Below are positions 25,751-34,825 of a DNA stretch of 64,000 nucleotides, piece after piece. Source of the stretch: Prevotella sp. (GTDB taxonomy: Bacteria; Bacteroidota; Bacteroidia; Bacteroidales; Bacteroidaceae); assembly GCA_017524385.1 (NCBI GenBank), contig JAFWSS010000177.1:44932-108931 (forward strand), read 5' to 3'. Made by a program: the position numbers and the translations under genes. The notes under the pieces are model-generated. The model did not search any database. It was not told the origin of the DNA and saw nothing but the letters and a program-made list of their open reading frames with translations. Positions within the stretch are counted from its first letter, which is position 1, and each line of letters opens with the position of its first letter.

Positions 25751-28084
25751 TCATTTCTTCTTGTTTGCGGCGCTGTTCACCAGGTTGATGCACTCCTCGT
25801 AGGTGAGTTTTCCCACCTTGTTCTGCATGGCCTTTGGCATGCGGTAGTTTTTGCCGTCGTAGCAGATGTATGCTCCATACCTTCCGTTCATCACCTCCAT
25901 CTTGGGGTCTTCTTCAAACTTCTGCAGGTGCCTGTTGGCTTCCTGTTGGCGTTTCTCTTCGATGAGTTCGACGGCCTTGTCGATTTGCACGGTGAGCGGG
26001 TCTTCTGTTTTCGGCAGCGACACATATTTCTTGTTGTGCATGATGTATGGGCCGTAGCGTCCTGAGCCGATGACGACGGGTGAGCCTTCGTATTCTCCGA
26101 TGGTGCGTGGCAGTTTGAAGAGTTCGAGAGCCTCTTCCAGGGTGATGGTTTCCATCCCAAGGTTGGCGGGTAGTTGTGAGAAGAGTGGTTTCTCAGTGTC
26201 CTCGGCCGTTCCTATCTGCACGATGGGTCCGAAACGTCCGATTTTCACGAAGACGGGTCGTCCTGTTTTCGGGTCGATGCCCAGTTCGCGTTCTCCTGCC
26301 TTGTGTTCTGCGCGTATGTTCATTGTCTGCTCCACCACGGGGTCGAACTCCTTGTAGAATTTCTTGATCATCGTGCCCCACTTGGCTTTGCCTTCAGCGA
26401 TATGGTCGAACTGCTTCTCCACGTTGGCAGTGAAGCTGTAGTCCATGATGTCGGGGAAGTATTTGAGCAGGAAGTCGTTGACCACGATTCCTATGTCAGA
26501 CGGCAGCAGTTTTCCCTTTTCGTTGCCCACCACTTCCTTCTTGTTGATGGTTTTGATGCGGTCTCCTTGGAGCGTGTCGATGGTGTATGGCCGCTCCATG
26601 CCTTTTTTGTCGCCTTTCTGCACGTATTCCCTTTGCTGTATGGTGCTGATGATGGTGGCGTAGGTGGATGGTCGTCCTATGCCGAGTTCTTCGAGTTTTT
26701 TCACGAGGCTTCCCTCTGTGTATCTTGAGGGTCCCACGGTGAATCGTTCGGTGGCGGTGATGGTGGAGCGCAGCAGTTGGTCGCCTTTTTTCAGCGATGG
26801 CAGGTTGTGGGGGTTGTCAGACAAGGATTTGTCTTCCATCAGTTGGTTGCTCTCTTCGTCGGTTGACTCCCGGTATGCCTTGAGGAATCCGTCGAAGATG
26901 ACTACCTCTCCTGTTGCCACGAAACATTCGTCGAGTCCAGTCGCCTTGATGTTGATGGTGGTTTTCTCTATCTCTGCGTCTGCCATTTGCGATGCGGCGG
27001 TGCGTTTCCAGATGAGGTCGTAGAGGCGTCGTTCCTGTGCGTTTCCATCCACCTCGGTGTTGCTCATGTAGGTGGGTCGTATGGCTTCGTGGGCCTCCTG
27101 TGCACCTTTGGCGTGAGTCTTGTAGTTACGGGGCTTGCTGTATTCCTGTCCGTAGAGTTTTGTGACCTCTTCCTTGCTGTCGTTGATGCAGAGGCTGGAG
27201 AGGTTGACGGAGTCAGTACGCATGTAGGTGATTTGTCCGTTCTCATAGAGGTGTTGCGCCACCATCATGGTTTGTGAGACGGTGAAGCCGAGTTTGCGTG
27301 ACGCCTCTTGTTGCAGGGTGGAGGTGGTGAACGGGGGTGCCGGTGAACGGTGCAGGGGCTTCTTGCTCACTGCCTCCACGGTGAATGTGGCGTCCTTGCA
27401 TTTCTCGAGGAAAGCGAGTGCGTCCTCGTGGGTTTTGAAGCGTGCGGGGTATTCAGCTCTCACCTCTACGGGGTTTTCCACCTTTCCCGCCATTGTGAAG
27501 ACGGCGCTGACGCGGTAGTATGGTTCGCTGACGAAGGCCTGTGTCTCTCGCTCTCGCTCCACGATGAGTCTCACTGCCACGCTTTGTACGCGTCCGGCAG
27601 AGAGTGCGGGTTTCACCTTCCTCCACAGCACGGGTGAGAGTCGGAAGCCAACGAGCCGGTCAAGCACGCGTCGCGCCTGCTGTGCGTTGACCATGTTCAT
27701 GTTGATGTGTCGTGGATGCTCTATGGCCTGCAATATGGCGTTCTTGGTGATTTCGTGGAACACGATGCGGTTGGTTTTCTCCTCGTCGAGGTCGAGCACT
27801 TCGAAGAGGTGCCATGAGATGGCTTCTCCTTCTCGGTCCTCATCGGATGCGAGCCACACCTTCTTTGCTTTCTTCGCATTGCTGCGCAGTTCGCTCACCA
27901 GTTTTTTCTTCTCTTCGGGGATTTCGTAGTCGGGCTCGAGTGTGTCGAGGTCGATGCTGATTTCTTTCTTTTTCAAGTCGCGGATGTGTCCATAACTAGA
28001 CATCACCTTGTAGTCCTTGCCTAGGAATTTTTCTATCGTCTTGACCTTGGCAGGACTCTCTACTATCACTAAATTTTCTTGCAT
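25751..28084 (-). CDS. topA: DNA topoisomerase I
   Basis: The 777-residue type IA topoisomerase relaxes negative supercoils. The TOPRIM domain opens the protein (LVIVESPAKVKTIEKFLG, and SDEDREGEAISWH with its acidic triad). The active-site Tyr lies in ITYMRTDSVNLS. The C-terminal 200 residues contain repeated topoisomerase C-terminal modules of the KIGRFGPIVQIG and GSGRYGPYIMHNKKY type instead of Cys4 zinc fingers, as in many Bacteroidetes. A TAnnTTTG box lies 28 bp upstream. Confidence 0.96.
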   Translation of the reverse strand: MQENLVIVESPAKVKTIEKFLGKDYKVMSSYGHIRDLKKKEISIDLDTLEPDYEIPEEKKKLVSELRSNAKKAKKVWLASDEDREGEAISWHLFEVLDLDEEKTNRIVFHEITKNAILQAIEHPRHINMNMVNAQQARRVLDRLVGFRLSPVLWRKVKPALSAGRVQSVAVRLIVERERETQAFVSEPYYRVSAVFTMAGKVENPVEVRAEYPARFKTHEDALAFLEKCKDATFTVEAVSKKPLHRSPAPPFTTSTLQQEASRKLGFTVSQTMMVAQHLYENGQITYMRTDSVNLSSLCINDSKEEVTKLYGQEYSKPRNYKTHAKGAQEAHEAIRPTYMSNTEVDGNAQERRLYDLIWKRTAASQMADAEIEKTTINIKATGLDECFVATGEVVIFDGFLKAYRESTDEESNQLMEDKSLSDNPHNLPSLKKGDQLLRSTITATERFTVGPSRYTEGSLVKKLEELGIGRPSTYATIISTIQQREYVQKGDKKGMERPYTIDTLQGDRIKTINKKEVVGNEKGKLLPSDIGIVVNDFLLKYFPDIMDYSFTANVEKQFDHIAEGKAKWGTMIKKFYKEFDPVVEQTMNIRAEHKAGERELGIDPKTGRPVFVKIGRFGPIVQIGTAEDTEKPLFSQLPANLGMETITLEEALELFKLPRTIGEYEGSPVVIGSGRYGPYIMHNKKYVSLPKTEDPLTVQIDKAVELIEEKRQQEANRHLQKFEEDPKMEVMNGRYGAYICYDGKNYRMPKAMQNKVGKLTYEECINLVNSAANKKK

Positions 28085-28111
28085 TTTTGTCTTTAGATGT
28101 TATTCGAGCGG

Positions 28112-28119
28112 CAAAAGTA
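28112..28119 (-). promoter_or_regulatory. -7 box for the topA operon
   Basis: TACTTTTG on the minus strand lies 28 bp before the topA ATG. Confidence 0.6.
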
Positions 28120-28184
28120 CGCAAAACTTTATGTATATACCTTATTATATACTAAAAATTTTTGATTTTTTAAGGAATGGCATA

Positions 28185-29228
28185 TTATCTCCCATTGCTT
28201 AAGTTTGTTATCCTTTGCAAAGCTATTTGGGGTGCCATGGTGCCTTTTATCAATGGGTTGATGATTTCAGAACTGGCTTTCACTTTCCTATGGTCAGTCA
28301 ATCCATTATATATTTTTTTGATTTTCTTGATGGTTTCTATTTCTTGTTCGTTCAAAACTTTTTTTGCATCCTTCTCTTTACCTAAACTTGTATCACCAAG
28401 CAAGATTCTTATGGCGTTGCTCCTGGCCGTTCCATTAGCTGACGTAGTTGTTGTAGTGGAAGGTGATGGAGCAGAGCCAGCCAACATTTGCATTTGGCTT
28501 TTTGCATTAGCTGTAGATAATCGACCTGTTCTTAATTGGTTGAGGATTTGGTTGGCCTTGTCTCTTTGGGATATGTTCAATGTATTGTACAATACACTGA
28601 TGGTCTGGACGTCTATTGCTTCTTGCTTCGATAAGGCATTTCGTGCTGCAGTCATATCACCTTGCCCGCTAAGCAGTATGTCGATGGCGGTAGTCCTTGC
28701 CATCTGGGACTCGACTTTGGGAGGGTCCTTCTTCGCATCCGAAGTCTTTGCAACATCTTTCTTGTCTTCTGCTTCTATCGCTTTGGGTTTCTCTTCTTTT
28801 ATTACGGTTTCTTCCTTTATTGGTTTTTCTCCCACTTCCGTGCTCACCTCCATTGGGGGGATGTCTACCTTTTCATCATCATCTATTTCATCCAGGTATT
28901 CTTCTTCATCCACTTCTTCACTCGTTTCTTGGGCAGGTGTTTGGACAACTTTTTCAATGTGATTCTCTTGCCGGGCGAGTGGTTTGTCTGTTTCGGTTTC
29001 CTTGTCTTTCGGCCAGAAGGTGTAGAGCAAGGCCATTGCTATGGCTACTGCCACCGCACCGATGATGATGGCGGCTTTCGTGAAGCCCTTCTTTTTGCCA
29101 TGAGGGGTGTAGAGTGGCTTGGTTTTGGAGTCACTCTTCTCATTAGTCCCTCTGTCTTCATCTGTTTTCCTTATGAGAACTTTCGTCTTGTTGGATGTTC
29201 TTTGTGGGGGAGGTGTTTGTTTGTCCAT
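28185..29228 (-). CDS. Single-span membrane protein with duplicated C-terminal domain (island B)
   Basis: The 347-residue protein has a basic, Ser/Thr-rich cytoplasmic head of about 48 residues and one transmembrane helix (AAIIIGAVAVAIAMALLYTF). An acidic low-complexity stretch (about 75-165) precedes two tandem copies of a 75-residue helical unit. Both units begin AR-(S/T)-x-AI-x-ILL and continue with an LSKQE or LNEQE stretch and a YN-x-L segment. No family is recognised. It is downstream of the kinase-Hsp70 gene but has its own putative promoter, so it may be a membrane output or sensor for the kinases. That role is inferred from position. Confidence 0.7.
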   Translation of the reverse strand: MDKQTPPPQRTSNKTKVLIRKTDEDRGTNEKSDSKTKPLYTPHGKKKGFTKAAIIIGAVAVAIAMALLYTFWPKDKETETDKPLARQENHIEKVVQTPAQETSEEVDEEEYLDEIDDDEKVDIPPMEVSTEVGEKPIKEETVIKEEKPKAIEAEDKKDVAKTSDAKKDPPKVESQMARTTAIDILLSGQGDMTAARNALSKQEAIDVQTISVLYNTLNISQRDKANQILNQLRTGRLSTANAKSQMQMLAGSAPSPSTTTTTSANGTARSNAIRILLGDTSLGKEKDAKKVLNEQEIETIKKIKKIYNGLTDHRKVKASSEIINPLIKGTMAPQIALQRITNLSNGR

Positions 29229-29323
29229 GTCTTGTTTGTCATATTTAGGAGGTTTCTATTGGGAACATCTTAGCTTGTATTATTCATGGAAATGATTCTC
29301 TCCAATAGCAAGACCTTGATTTA

Positions 29324-29353
29324 TCACGCGCCCGGCTCTGCCGCTTGGCTCGT
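29324..29353 (+). repeat. Element B, copy 2
   Basis: CACGCGCCCGGCTCTGCCGC and the following TTGGCTCGT match the copy at 21953 with one change. It lies in the 324-bp gap between the two island B genes, which also holds a -7 box and a short kinase-distal repeat. Confidence 0.75.
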
Positions 29354-29379
29354 CCAAGAATTGTTCATAAATTGTTGCA

Positions 29380-29387
29380 CAAATATA
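29380..29387 (-). promoter_or_regulatory. Putative -7 box for the membrane-protein gene at 28185
   Basis: TATATTTG on the minus strand, about 150 bp before the ATG. The resulting leader would contain element B copy 2. Confidence 0.4.
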
Positions 29388-29479
29388 AGTGGCATAAAAT
29401 TAATGATTAATCATATGATGATTATATGTTTAAGAATCATTTACGATGTTTGATTGGAAATTCGAGTGAATGATGCCGG

Positions 29480-29501
29480 CTAGGGGTAGATGCCTCCGGG
29501 C
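29480..29501. repeat. Short repeat past the kinase-Hsp70 gene
   Basis: CTAGGGGTMGAYGCCTCCGR followed by GC occurs here and at 32396. Both sites lie within 75 bp of the end of an island B kinase gene. Confidence 0.6.
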
Positions 29502-29552
29502 TTTTCAACCTTGAGCGCACGACGATGCTTTCTGTCTTCCCCTGTATGGCGC

Positions 29553-32006
29553 TTATGTGTCATAGTCTCTTTTAAATCCATTAGGAAATAGAGGTCCATA
29601 TAATGTAGGTTCAAGGTTGGCGTCAGTTTTCCCTTTACATGGCTCGAATCGTGAAGGCTTATGATTCATCAACTGCATGGCACTCAACTTCACCTCCTTG
29701 TTTTTTTCCTTGTCAATTAACAACACCCATACGATGGCCTTGTCGTCTATCTTGATGGTCAGTTGGATGTGTTCGGGCTTGTATTTGAAAACATCTTCTA
29801 CATGGATGTGAAATCCTTTGCTATTGATGGTGACCAGTATGTCGTCATCCACATTGTTGATTTGTCCGGTCTTTTTGCAGGGGATGGGAGTGTTGGCTGT
29901 TATCCAGACGACAGGTGCTTCATCTCTTGAACCGAAAGCCATGATGTCGAAGGGGATGGCGGGGAGCAAAAGTTCATCTTCCGCCCATTTCTCGTTCTGC
30001 ATCCTTTCTAAAATCACAGCACCTAACAACAGGTTGTCTGGACGCTCGATAGGAATGCAAGGGGATATGTGCGTTTCTCCGAAACGCATGAAACCAGAGC
30101 GTATGACCTCCATCATGCCCGACTCACATTGTGTCTCGCAAAACATGTCCTCATATTCGTAACAGCATAGTCTCTCCGCATTTTTGCCAAAGGATAGAGG
30201 AAATAGTTGGGGCTCGTGAATGATGCAAAGCTTGGAAAGGTCGAAAATGGCCGGGCTGTTCTTGATCAACATCATGATTTTCAGATAGTCGTCGACAGAC
30301 CTGTAGGTGATGATGTTGTATCCTTTGGACAACTCTTTACGGCAGATGTTGATATAGTTCTCCAGATAGCAGATCGTCGGAGGGCAATCATTGTCGATGA
30401 CAAAGACAGGAAACGGGCTTTTCATCATCCTTTCTGCATCATTCCTGTTTTTGAAATTCTTGAACAGGCGCTCTTCGTGAAAGATCATGCCACGGTGGTA
30501 TATCGTTGTCTTCAGGTCCTGCTGGATGGTGAAAATGGAAAATCCAAATTCTTTCCACTCATAAGGTCTCGGATATGATTCCCTGTTTTCTGCCTGGTCA
30601 AGAATATAGGATATTTGCGGCACTTTCATCAAGTCTTCCACTGCACTCAACAGCAAATCGTGGAGATGGTGATTGGCACGGGGAACCTTCCTTATAAAAC
30701 TGCTGCCATCCTTGTAAGAGAACGTACATGCTACATAGATGTCATCCTCTAGAGCCCACCAAGTTGAACATTCCATTTCCCAATGCTCCTTGCTGAAGAA
30801 CCCGTTGCGTTTTAAAGCTTCGATGGTTGGGGAAGATATGCCACCTGCAATATCTTCGTCAAACAATACGGTCTTTCCTCCTTTCTTTGTCCGCGCCACG
30901 AATGCTGTATTGCAACCCCAGGAATTCAGACAGAACGTGAAAAACAATTGCCCTGGGGCAAGAGGATGATACTCTATTTTGACGGAGTCGGGCATGGGAA
31001 GGGGGTCGGTGACAGGTATGTAAACTGTTTCCAACGTGCCATACTCGGCTTCGCCTATGTATTGCTTATATGAACCGAAATCTTCAACCTTTCTTTTTGT
31101 AGTCTCGGCTTGTGAAAGACATGCATGGTCCATCATCTCCTTGATGGATTGAAAACGCTTCTTCTTCATCGGACACATGGCCTTTTCCACCATCGATGCG
31201 AGGCTGTCGCTGATGCCGGCATCCCGAAACAGATGCTTCGGAAATCCCTCTTCCAAAAGGTCCTCGGCATAGGGGGGCGGAGCGCCGGTAAGCATCTTGA
31301 ACAATGTCGCGCCAAGGGCATAAATGTCAAGCGTGGCGGGGAAAGAGCCGTCCTGCTTGAAATGGGCCTGCTCCAGAGGGGCGTAGCCTGGAGTGCCCGC
31401 GCCGATGGTGGTGCTCGACTCCGGGACTCCGTTTTCATCATACTGTTTAGAGAGCCCAAAGTCAATGAGGATCATGCGACCGTCTTTTTCCCGTATTATA
31501 TTCCTGGGCTTGATGTCCAAATGCAGCATGTTGTGCTCGTGCATGTATTGCAAGGCATTCCCTATGTCGAAGAACGCTTTCATTGTTTCTTGCTCAGAGA
31601 GGTGTCCACGCTGCCTGACATATTCGTCCAGGGTTTCGCCTTCGATGTATTGCATCACATAGTATGTCGTGTTGTTCTCATCAAACACATCCAGCACTTT
31701 CACGATGTTGGCGTGGTCGAGTTTGCTCAGCAATTCCGCCTCTTGATGGAATTTCTTCTTGTAATAGGTGACCAGAGGGCTGTTGGAGGCTTCCACCGTA
31801 TTGCCGTCGGAAGAACGGCTGTTTATTCCTTTCATGAAGAATTCCTTGATGGCTACGGTGACGTTGAGGGGCAACATCCCCAAGCCCCCAACAAGCGACA
31901 CCTTCGTTGTGGCAAGGTAGGTGATGCCGAAACTGCCATAGCCCAGCGTTTGGGTAATCACGTATTTGCCGTTACACAACGTGCTACTTTTTGAGAGTGC
32001 GTTCAT
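29553..32006 (-). CDS. Serine/threonine kinase fused to a degenerate Hsp70-like region
   Basis: The 817-residue protein has a complete Hanks kinase at about 12-300: glycine loop GYGSFG (22-27), Lys54, Glu89, HLD (162-164), Asn169, DFG (182-184) and GTPGYAPLE. The remaining 500 residues read, by hand alignment, as an eroded Hsp70. CLNSWGCNTAFVA (359-371) stands for phosphate-1, CIIHEPQLFPLSFG (594-607) for the INEPTAAALAYG helix, MEVIRSGFMRFGETHIS for the THLGG loop, and NTPIPCKK (705-712) with IQLTIKIDD for the substrate-binding beta domain. The nucleotide glycines are lost and lobe IIB appears deleted. The tail ends EPTLYGP, a motif shared with two neighbours. No membrane segment is seen. 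Confidence 0.85.
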   Translation of the reverse strand: MNALSKSSTLCNGKYVITQTLGYGSFGITYLATTKVSLVGGLGMLPLNVTVAIKEFFMKGINSRSSDGNTVEASNSPLVTYYKKKFHQEAELLSKLDHANIVKVLDVFDENNTTYYVMQYIEGETLDEYVRQRGHLSEQETMKAFFDIGNALQYMHEHNMLHLDIKPRNIIREKDGRMILIDFGLSKQYDENGVPESSTTIGAGTPGYAPLEQAHFKQDGSFPATLDIYALGATLFKMLTGAPPPYAEDLLEEGFPKHLFRDAGISDSLASMVEKAMCPMKKKRFQSIKEMMDHACLSQAETTKRKVEDFGSYKQYIGEAEYGTLETVYIPVTDPLPMPDSVKIEYHPLAPGQLFFTFCLNSWGCNTAFVARTKKGGKTVLFDEDIAGGISSPTIEALKRNGFFSKEHWEMECSTWWALEDDIYVACTFSYKDGSSFIRKVPRANHHLHDLLLSAVEDLMKVPQISYILDQAENRESYPRPYEWKEFGFSIFTIQQDLKTTIYHRGMIFHEERLFKNFKNRNDAERMMKSPFPVFVIDNDCPPTICYLENYINICRKELSKGYNIITYRSVDDYLKIMMLIKNSPAIFDLSKLCIIHEPQLFPLSFGKNAERLCCYEYEDMFCETQCESGMMEVIRSGFMRFGETHISPCIPIERPDNLLLGAVILERMQNEKWAEDELLLPAIPFDIMAFGSRDEAPVVWITANTPIPCKKTGQINNVDDDILVTINSKGFHIHVEDVFKYKPEHIQLTIKIDDKAIVWVLLIDKEKNKEVKLSAMQLMNHKPSRFEPCKGKTDANLEPTLYGPLFPNGFKRDYDT

Positions 32007-32020
32007 GATGGTTTGTTTTA

Positions 32021-32323
32021 TCAGTTTTGGCTATGGTTTGTAGACATAGGGGTTTGCAGGCTGTCTTCTATCGGGGGAGGCCCATACACACAAGATTGGG
32101 ATTTGAAATAACTCCCAAACAGCCATATGAAGGCGCCGACAATCAATATGCCGATGGCGATGATGATGGCAATGACTAAACATGAAAATCTCTTCTTTCG
32201 TTTGATTGGAGGTGGAGGCCCATAAAGAGTCGGCTGGATAGGTGGAGGCCCATAAAGAGTCGGCTGTCTTGATTGTTTCCCAGGTTTGTCTTTGGGTTGT
32301 TGTTTGTTTTCTCTGTCGCTCAT
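32021..32323 (-). CDS. Small membrane protein with YGPPP motifs
   Basis: The 100-residue protein has a charged, proline-rich head with two tandem PTLYGPPP motifs, one transmembrane helix (CLVIAIIIAIGILIVGAFIW) and a short tail with a third copy, CVYGPPPIED. The gene lies 14 bp upstream of the kinase-Hsp70 gene and is surely co-transcribed. The motif recurs at the C-termini of that kinase and of the zinc-ribbon protein at 34826. It may be an adaptor or kinase substrate at the membrane; no known family is recognised. Confidence 0.75.
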   Translation of the reverse strand: MSDRENKQQPKDKPGKQSRQPTLYGPPPIQPTLYGPPPPIKRKKRFSCLVIAIIIAIGILIVGAFIWLFGSYFKSQSCVYGPPPIEDSLQTPMSTNHSQN

Positions 32324-32395
32324 AAAAAAATATATTTTAGTTTAATTTGCAATTATCATGGAAACAATGGAAACCATGGAGCCTCCCGATCACAC

Positions 32396-32417
32396 CTAGG
32401 GGTCGACGCCTCCGAGC
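32396..32417. repeat. Short repeat past the pseudokinase-kinase gene
   Basis: Second copy of the motif at 29480, differing at three positions. It lies 27 bp past the stop of the gene at 32445. Confidence 0.6.
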
Positions 32418-32444
32418 ATCGCAACCTCCGGAAGCCCATGGAGC

Positions 32445-34766
32445 CTATATGTTTGAGAGTGCGTCCAAGAATTCCATCACCGTCTGGTAGCGCAGCCTCT
32501 TCATCGGCTCCATAGCCTTGGCGATGCATTGCGTCAGGGCGTCACCGGCCCCGGCGTTTTTCAATATGTCATCGGGGAAGCCCTCGTTGAGTATTTCCGG
32601 AGCCTCTGGCGGGCGCTTGCCGGTGAGCATCTTGAAAAGTGTGCCGCCGAGGGCATAGACGTCCATTGTCACGGGGAAGCCCTTGCCCTCTTGGTATATG
32701 GCCTGCTCTATGGGTGCGTAGCCTGGGGTGCCGGCACCGACCTTAGTGCTCGTCTCTGGTTTCCCGTCGGCTTTGTACTGCTTGGATAGTCCGAAGTCGA
32801 TTAGCACGGCAGTACCGTCCTCGCGTATCATCACATTGGCAGGTTTGAGGTCGAGGTGGAGCATTCCCTTGTCGTGCATGAAAGCGAGGGCGGAGCCGAT
32901 TTGCTGCGCCACTCTTTTCGCCTCGCCGTATGTGAGGCGCTTCTTTCGACTGATCTGGTCGTCAAGGCTGCCGCCCTTGATGTATTCCATCGCGTAATAG
33001 ACGGTGTTGTTGGCTTCAAAGGCCTCAATCACCTTGATGATGTTGTCGTGCTGGAGCTTGCTCAGGTTCTTCGCCTCACGGATGAATTTCTTCTTGTAGT
33101 TGTCGCAAACGCTGTCCTTGCTGCCGTTGGTGACGCTGGTAACCGTGGTGTCGGTGCGGCCGTTGAAATCGCGCATGAAGAACTCCTTGATGGCCACGGG
33201 GATGTTGGTGTTGATACTCCCAAGGGCACCGGCAATCTGCACGGTGGCCAAGTAGGTGATTCCAAAAGTGCCCTGACCCAACACCTTTTGGATGGTATAG
33301 GTATGGGAGGCTCCTTTCAACACGGTGCCCACGGGCAAGGCATTGGCATTCTCCTCGGCTCCATAAAAGCCAGGGTCGCTGGCCTCCAAAACCTGTACCT
33401 CCACGCTTTCGGCTTCCTCTATCGCTTCCAAAAACTCAGAGACTGTCTGGTAACGGTCTTTTTTCCGACCCATCGCTTTCTTGATGATGGAGATGACTTC
33501 TTCGGAAACACCTTGGTTTTTGAGCTGCTCCAGTTCCTCAAGCTGAATGCGTTCGATAGCTCTCTCCCAACTCATCTTTGGCTCTTTCCCTGTCAACATA
33601 TAAAATAGAGTTGCTCCTAAGGAATAGGTATCGACCGATGGTGTCAACTTCACAGGTTCATGTTCTGGAAAATCATAATAAGGAAAATAAGATTCATTGA
33701 AAGATGGAAGTATTGTATGACCAAGCTCTATGTCACCAAGTGTACCACGTGTAAATCTTCCTGTTCCCATCAATATAGGCATACCGTTGTCTCCGATAAA
33801 GATGTTGTAAGGAGTGATGTCGAGGTGAAATCTATCTTTATCATGCAAAAGTCCAACAGCTTGCCCTATGCTCTTGATGATTTCAAGTGAATTGCTTTCA
33901 GAAAACCGACCTTCTGCTTCTATGATAGATTCAAGATTTCTGTCGTAATAATCTGTAATACAGTAGTATGTGCTATTGTAAGAGTCTACGGATACGTCAT
34001 GGCCTTCGTTATGGACTTCTATAAAATCTATGATCTTGATGAAGCTGGGGTGGTTTATCTTTGAATTTTGATAAGTAATACTATTTTGATAATCGCCCTC
34101 AAAAACCATCATTGTCAGTAAACGATTACTTTTGGTGTTTCTTACCAGATAGAGGTAATCACAATCGATACTAAAATATAATTTTTTATGAAGTTCATTA
34201 GCAAATTCTATGTTGCAAATTTGTTTTTTTATTTCATAAGGTATACTCACAATTTGAAAATCCTTAACGATGGCTCCTATTGACAGGAAGGGCTTGAACT
34301 TTTTGAAAGGAGATGTCTCCTGACAAATTGGACAGGTGATATACTTGTTTTTTAGTTTGGATATGTTCCTTGCCCCCAACATTATGCCACAATGAGGACA
34401 TTTGAATTCTTTTATTTCATCCTTAATCTCATACTCCTTCCCTGTTTGAGGAAGCATGACAACATAGTTCCTAAAAGGAGCATCTTGTTTACATAACGGG
34501 CAAGTGTACGATTCTTTTCTTTTCCAAGAATAATCATAATTCTTGTCGTAAAAATCTTTCTCCATCCTCGAGACTTCGCCACAAGATGGGCATATGATGG
34601 ATAAGTCCTCCTTTTCTGCTGTAGGAGGTAAGATTCTGAAGCCTTTGAAAGAATTTTTCTGATTGCACACCGGGCAGGTTAGATTCTTATCTTCGAGATT
34701 AGAATTGTTCTTTGTCGCTAACACAGCCTCACAACAAGGGCATTTGATTCTTATTAATTCATCCAT
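32445..34766 (-). CDS. Zinc-ribbon protein with tandem pseudokinase and kinase
   Basis: The 773-residue protein opens with three zinc ribbons, each two CPxC knuckles (9/31, 59/89, 123/145). A first kinase fold (about 165-450) keeps HLDITPYN but has MGTG at 333-336 where DFG belongs, and lacks the VAIK lysine, so it is a pseudokinase. A second kinase (about 485-773) is intact: GQGTFG (497-502), Lys527, HLD (637-639), Asn644, DFG (657-659) and GTPGYAPIE. The pseudokinase-kinase order recalls allosteric pairs such as JAK JH2-JH1. The N-terminus is paralogous to the next gene upstream. No membrane segment is seen. Confidence 0.9.
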   Translation of the reverse strand: MDELIRIKCPCCEAVLATKNNSNLEDKNLTCPVCNQKNSFKGFRILPPTAEKEDLSIICPSCGEVSRMEKDFYDKNYDYSWKRKESYTCPLCKQDAPFRNYVVMLPQTGKEYEIKDEIKEFKCPHCGIMLGARNISKLKNKYITCPICQETSPFKKFKPFLSIGAIVKDFQIVSIPYEIKKQICNIEFANELHKKLYFSIDCDYLYLVRNTKSNRLLTMMVFEGDYQNSITYQNSKINHPSFIKIIDFIEVHNEGHDVSVDSYNSTYYCITDYYDRNLESIIEAEGRFSESNSLEIIKSIGQAVGLLHDKDRFHLDITPYNIFIGDNGMPILMGTGRFTRGTLGDIELGHTILPSFNESYFPYYDFPEHEPVKLTPSVDTYSLGATLFYMLTGKEPKMSWERAIERIQLEELEQLKNQGVSEEVISIIKKAMGRKKDRYQTVSEFLEAIEEAESVEVQVLEASDPGFYGAEENANALPVGTVLKGASHTYTIQKVLGQGTFGITYLATVQIAGALGSINTNIPVAIKEFFMRDFNGRTDTTVTSVTNGSKDSVCDNYKKKFIREAKNLSKLQHDNIIKVIEAFEANNTVYYAMEYIKGGSLDDQISRKKRLTYGEAKRVAQQIGSALAFMHDKGMLHLDLKPANVMIREDGTAVLIDFGLSKQYKADGKPETSTKVGAGTPGYAPIEQAIYQEGKGFPVTMDVYALGGTLFKMLTGKRPPEAPEILNEGFPDDILKNAGAGDALTQCIAKAMEPMKRLRYQTVMEFLDALSNI

Positions 34767-34825
34767 AATATCTTATGATTAACTGGCAATGCTTCCAACA
34801 TTCATATTAAGGCAAAAGTCTTGTC

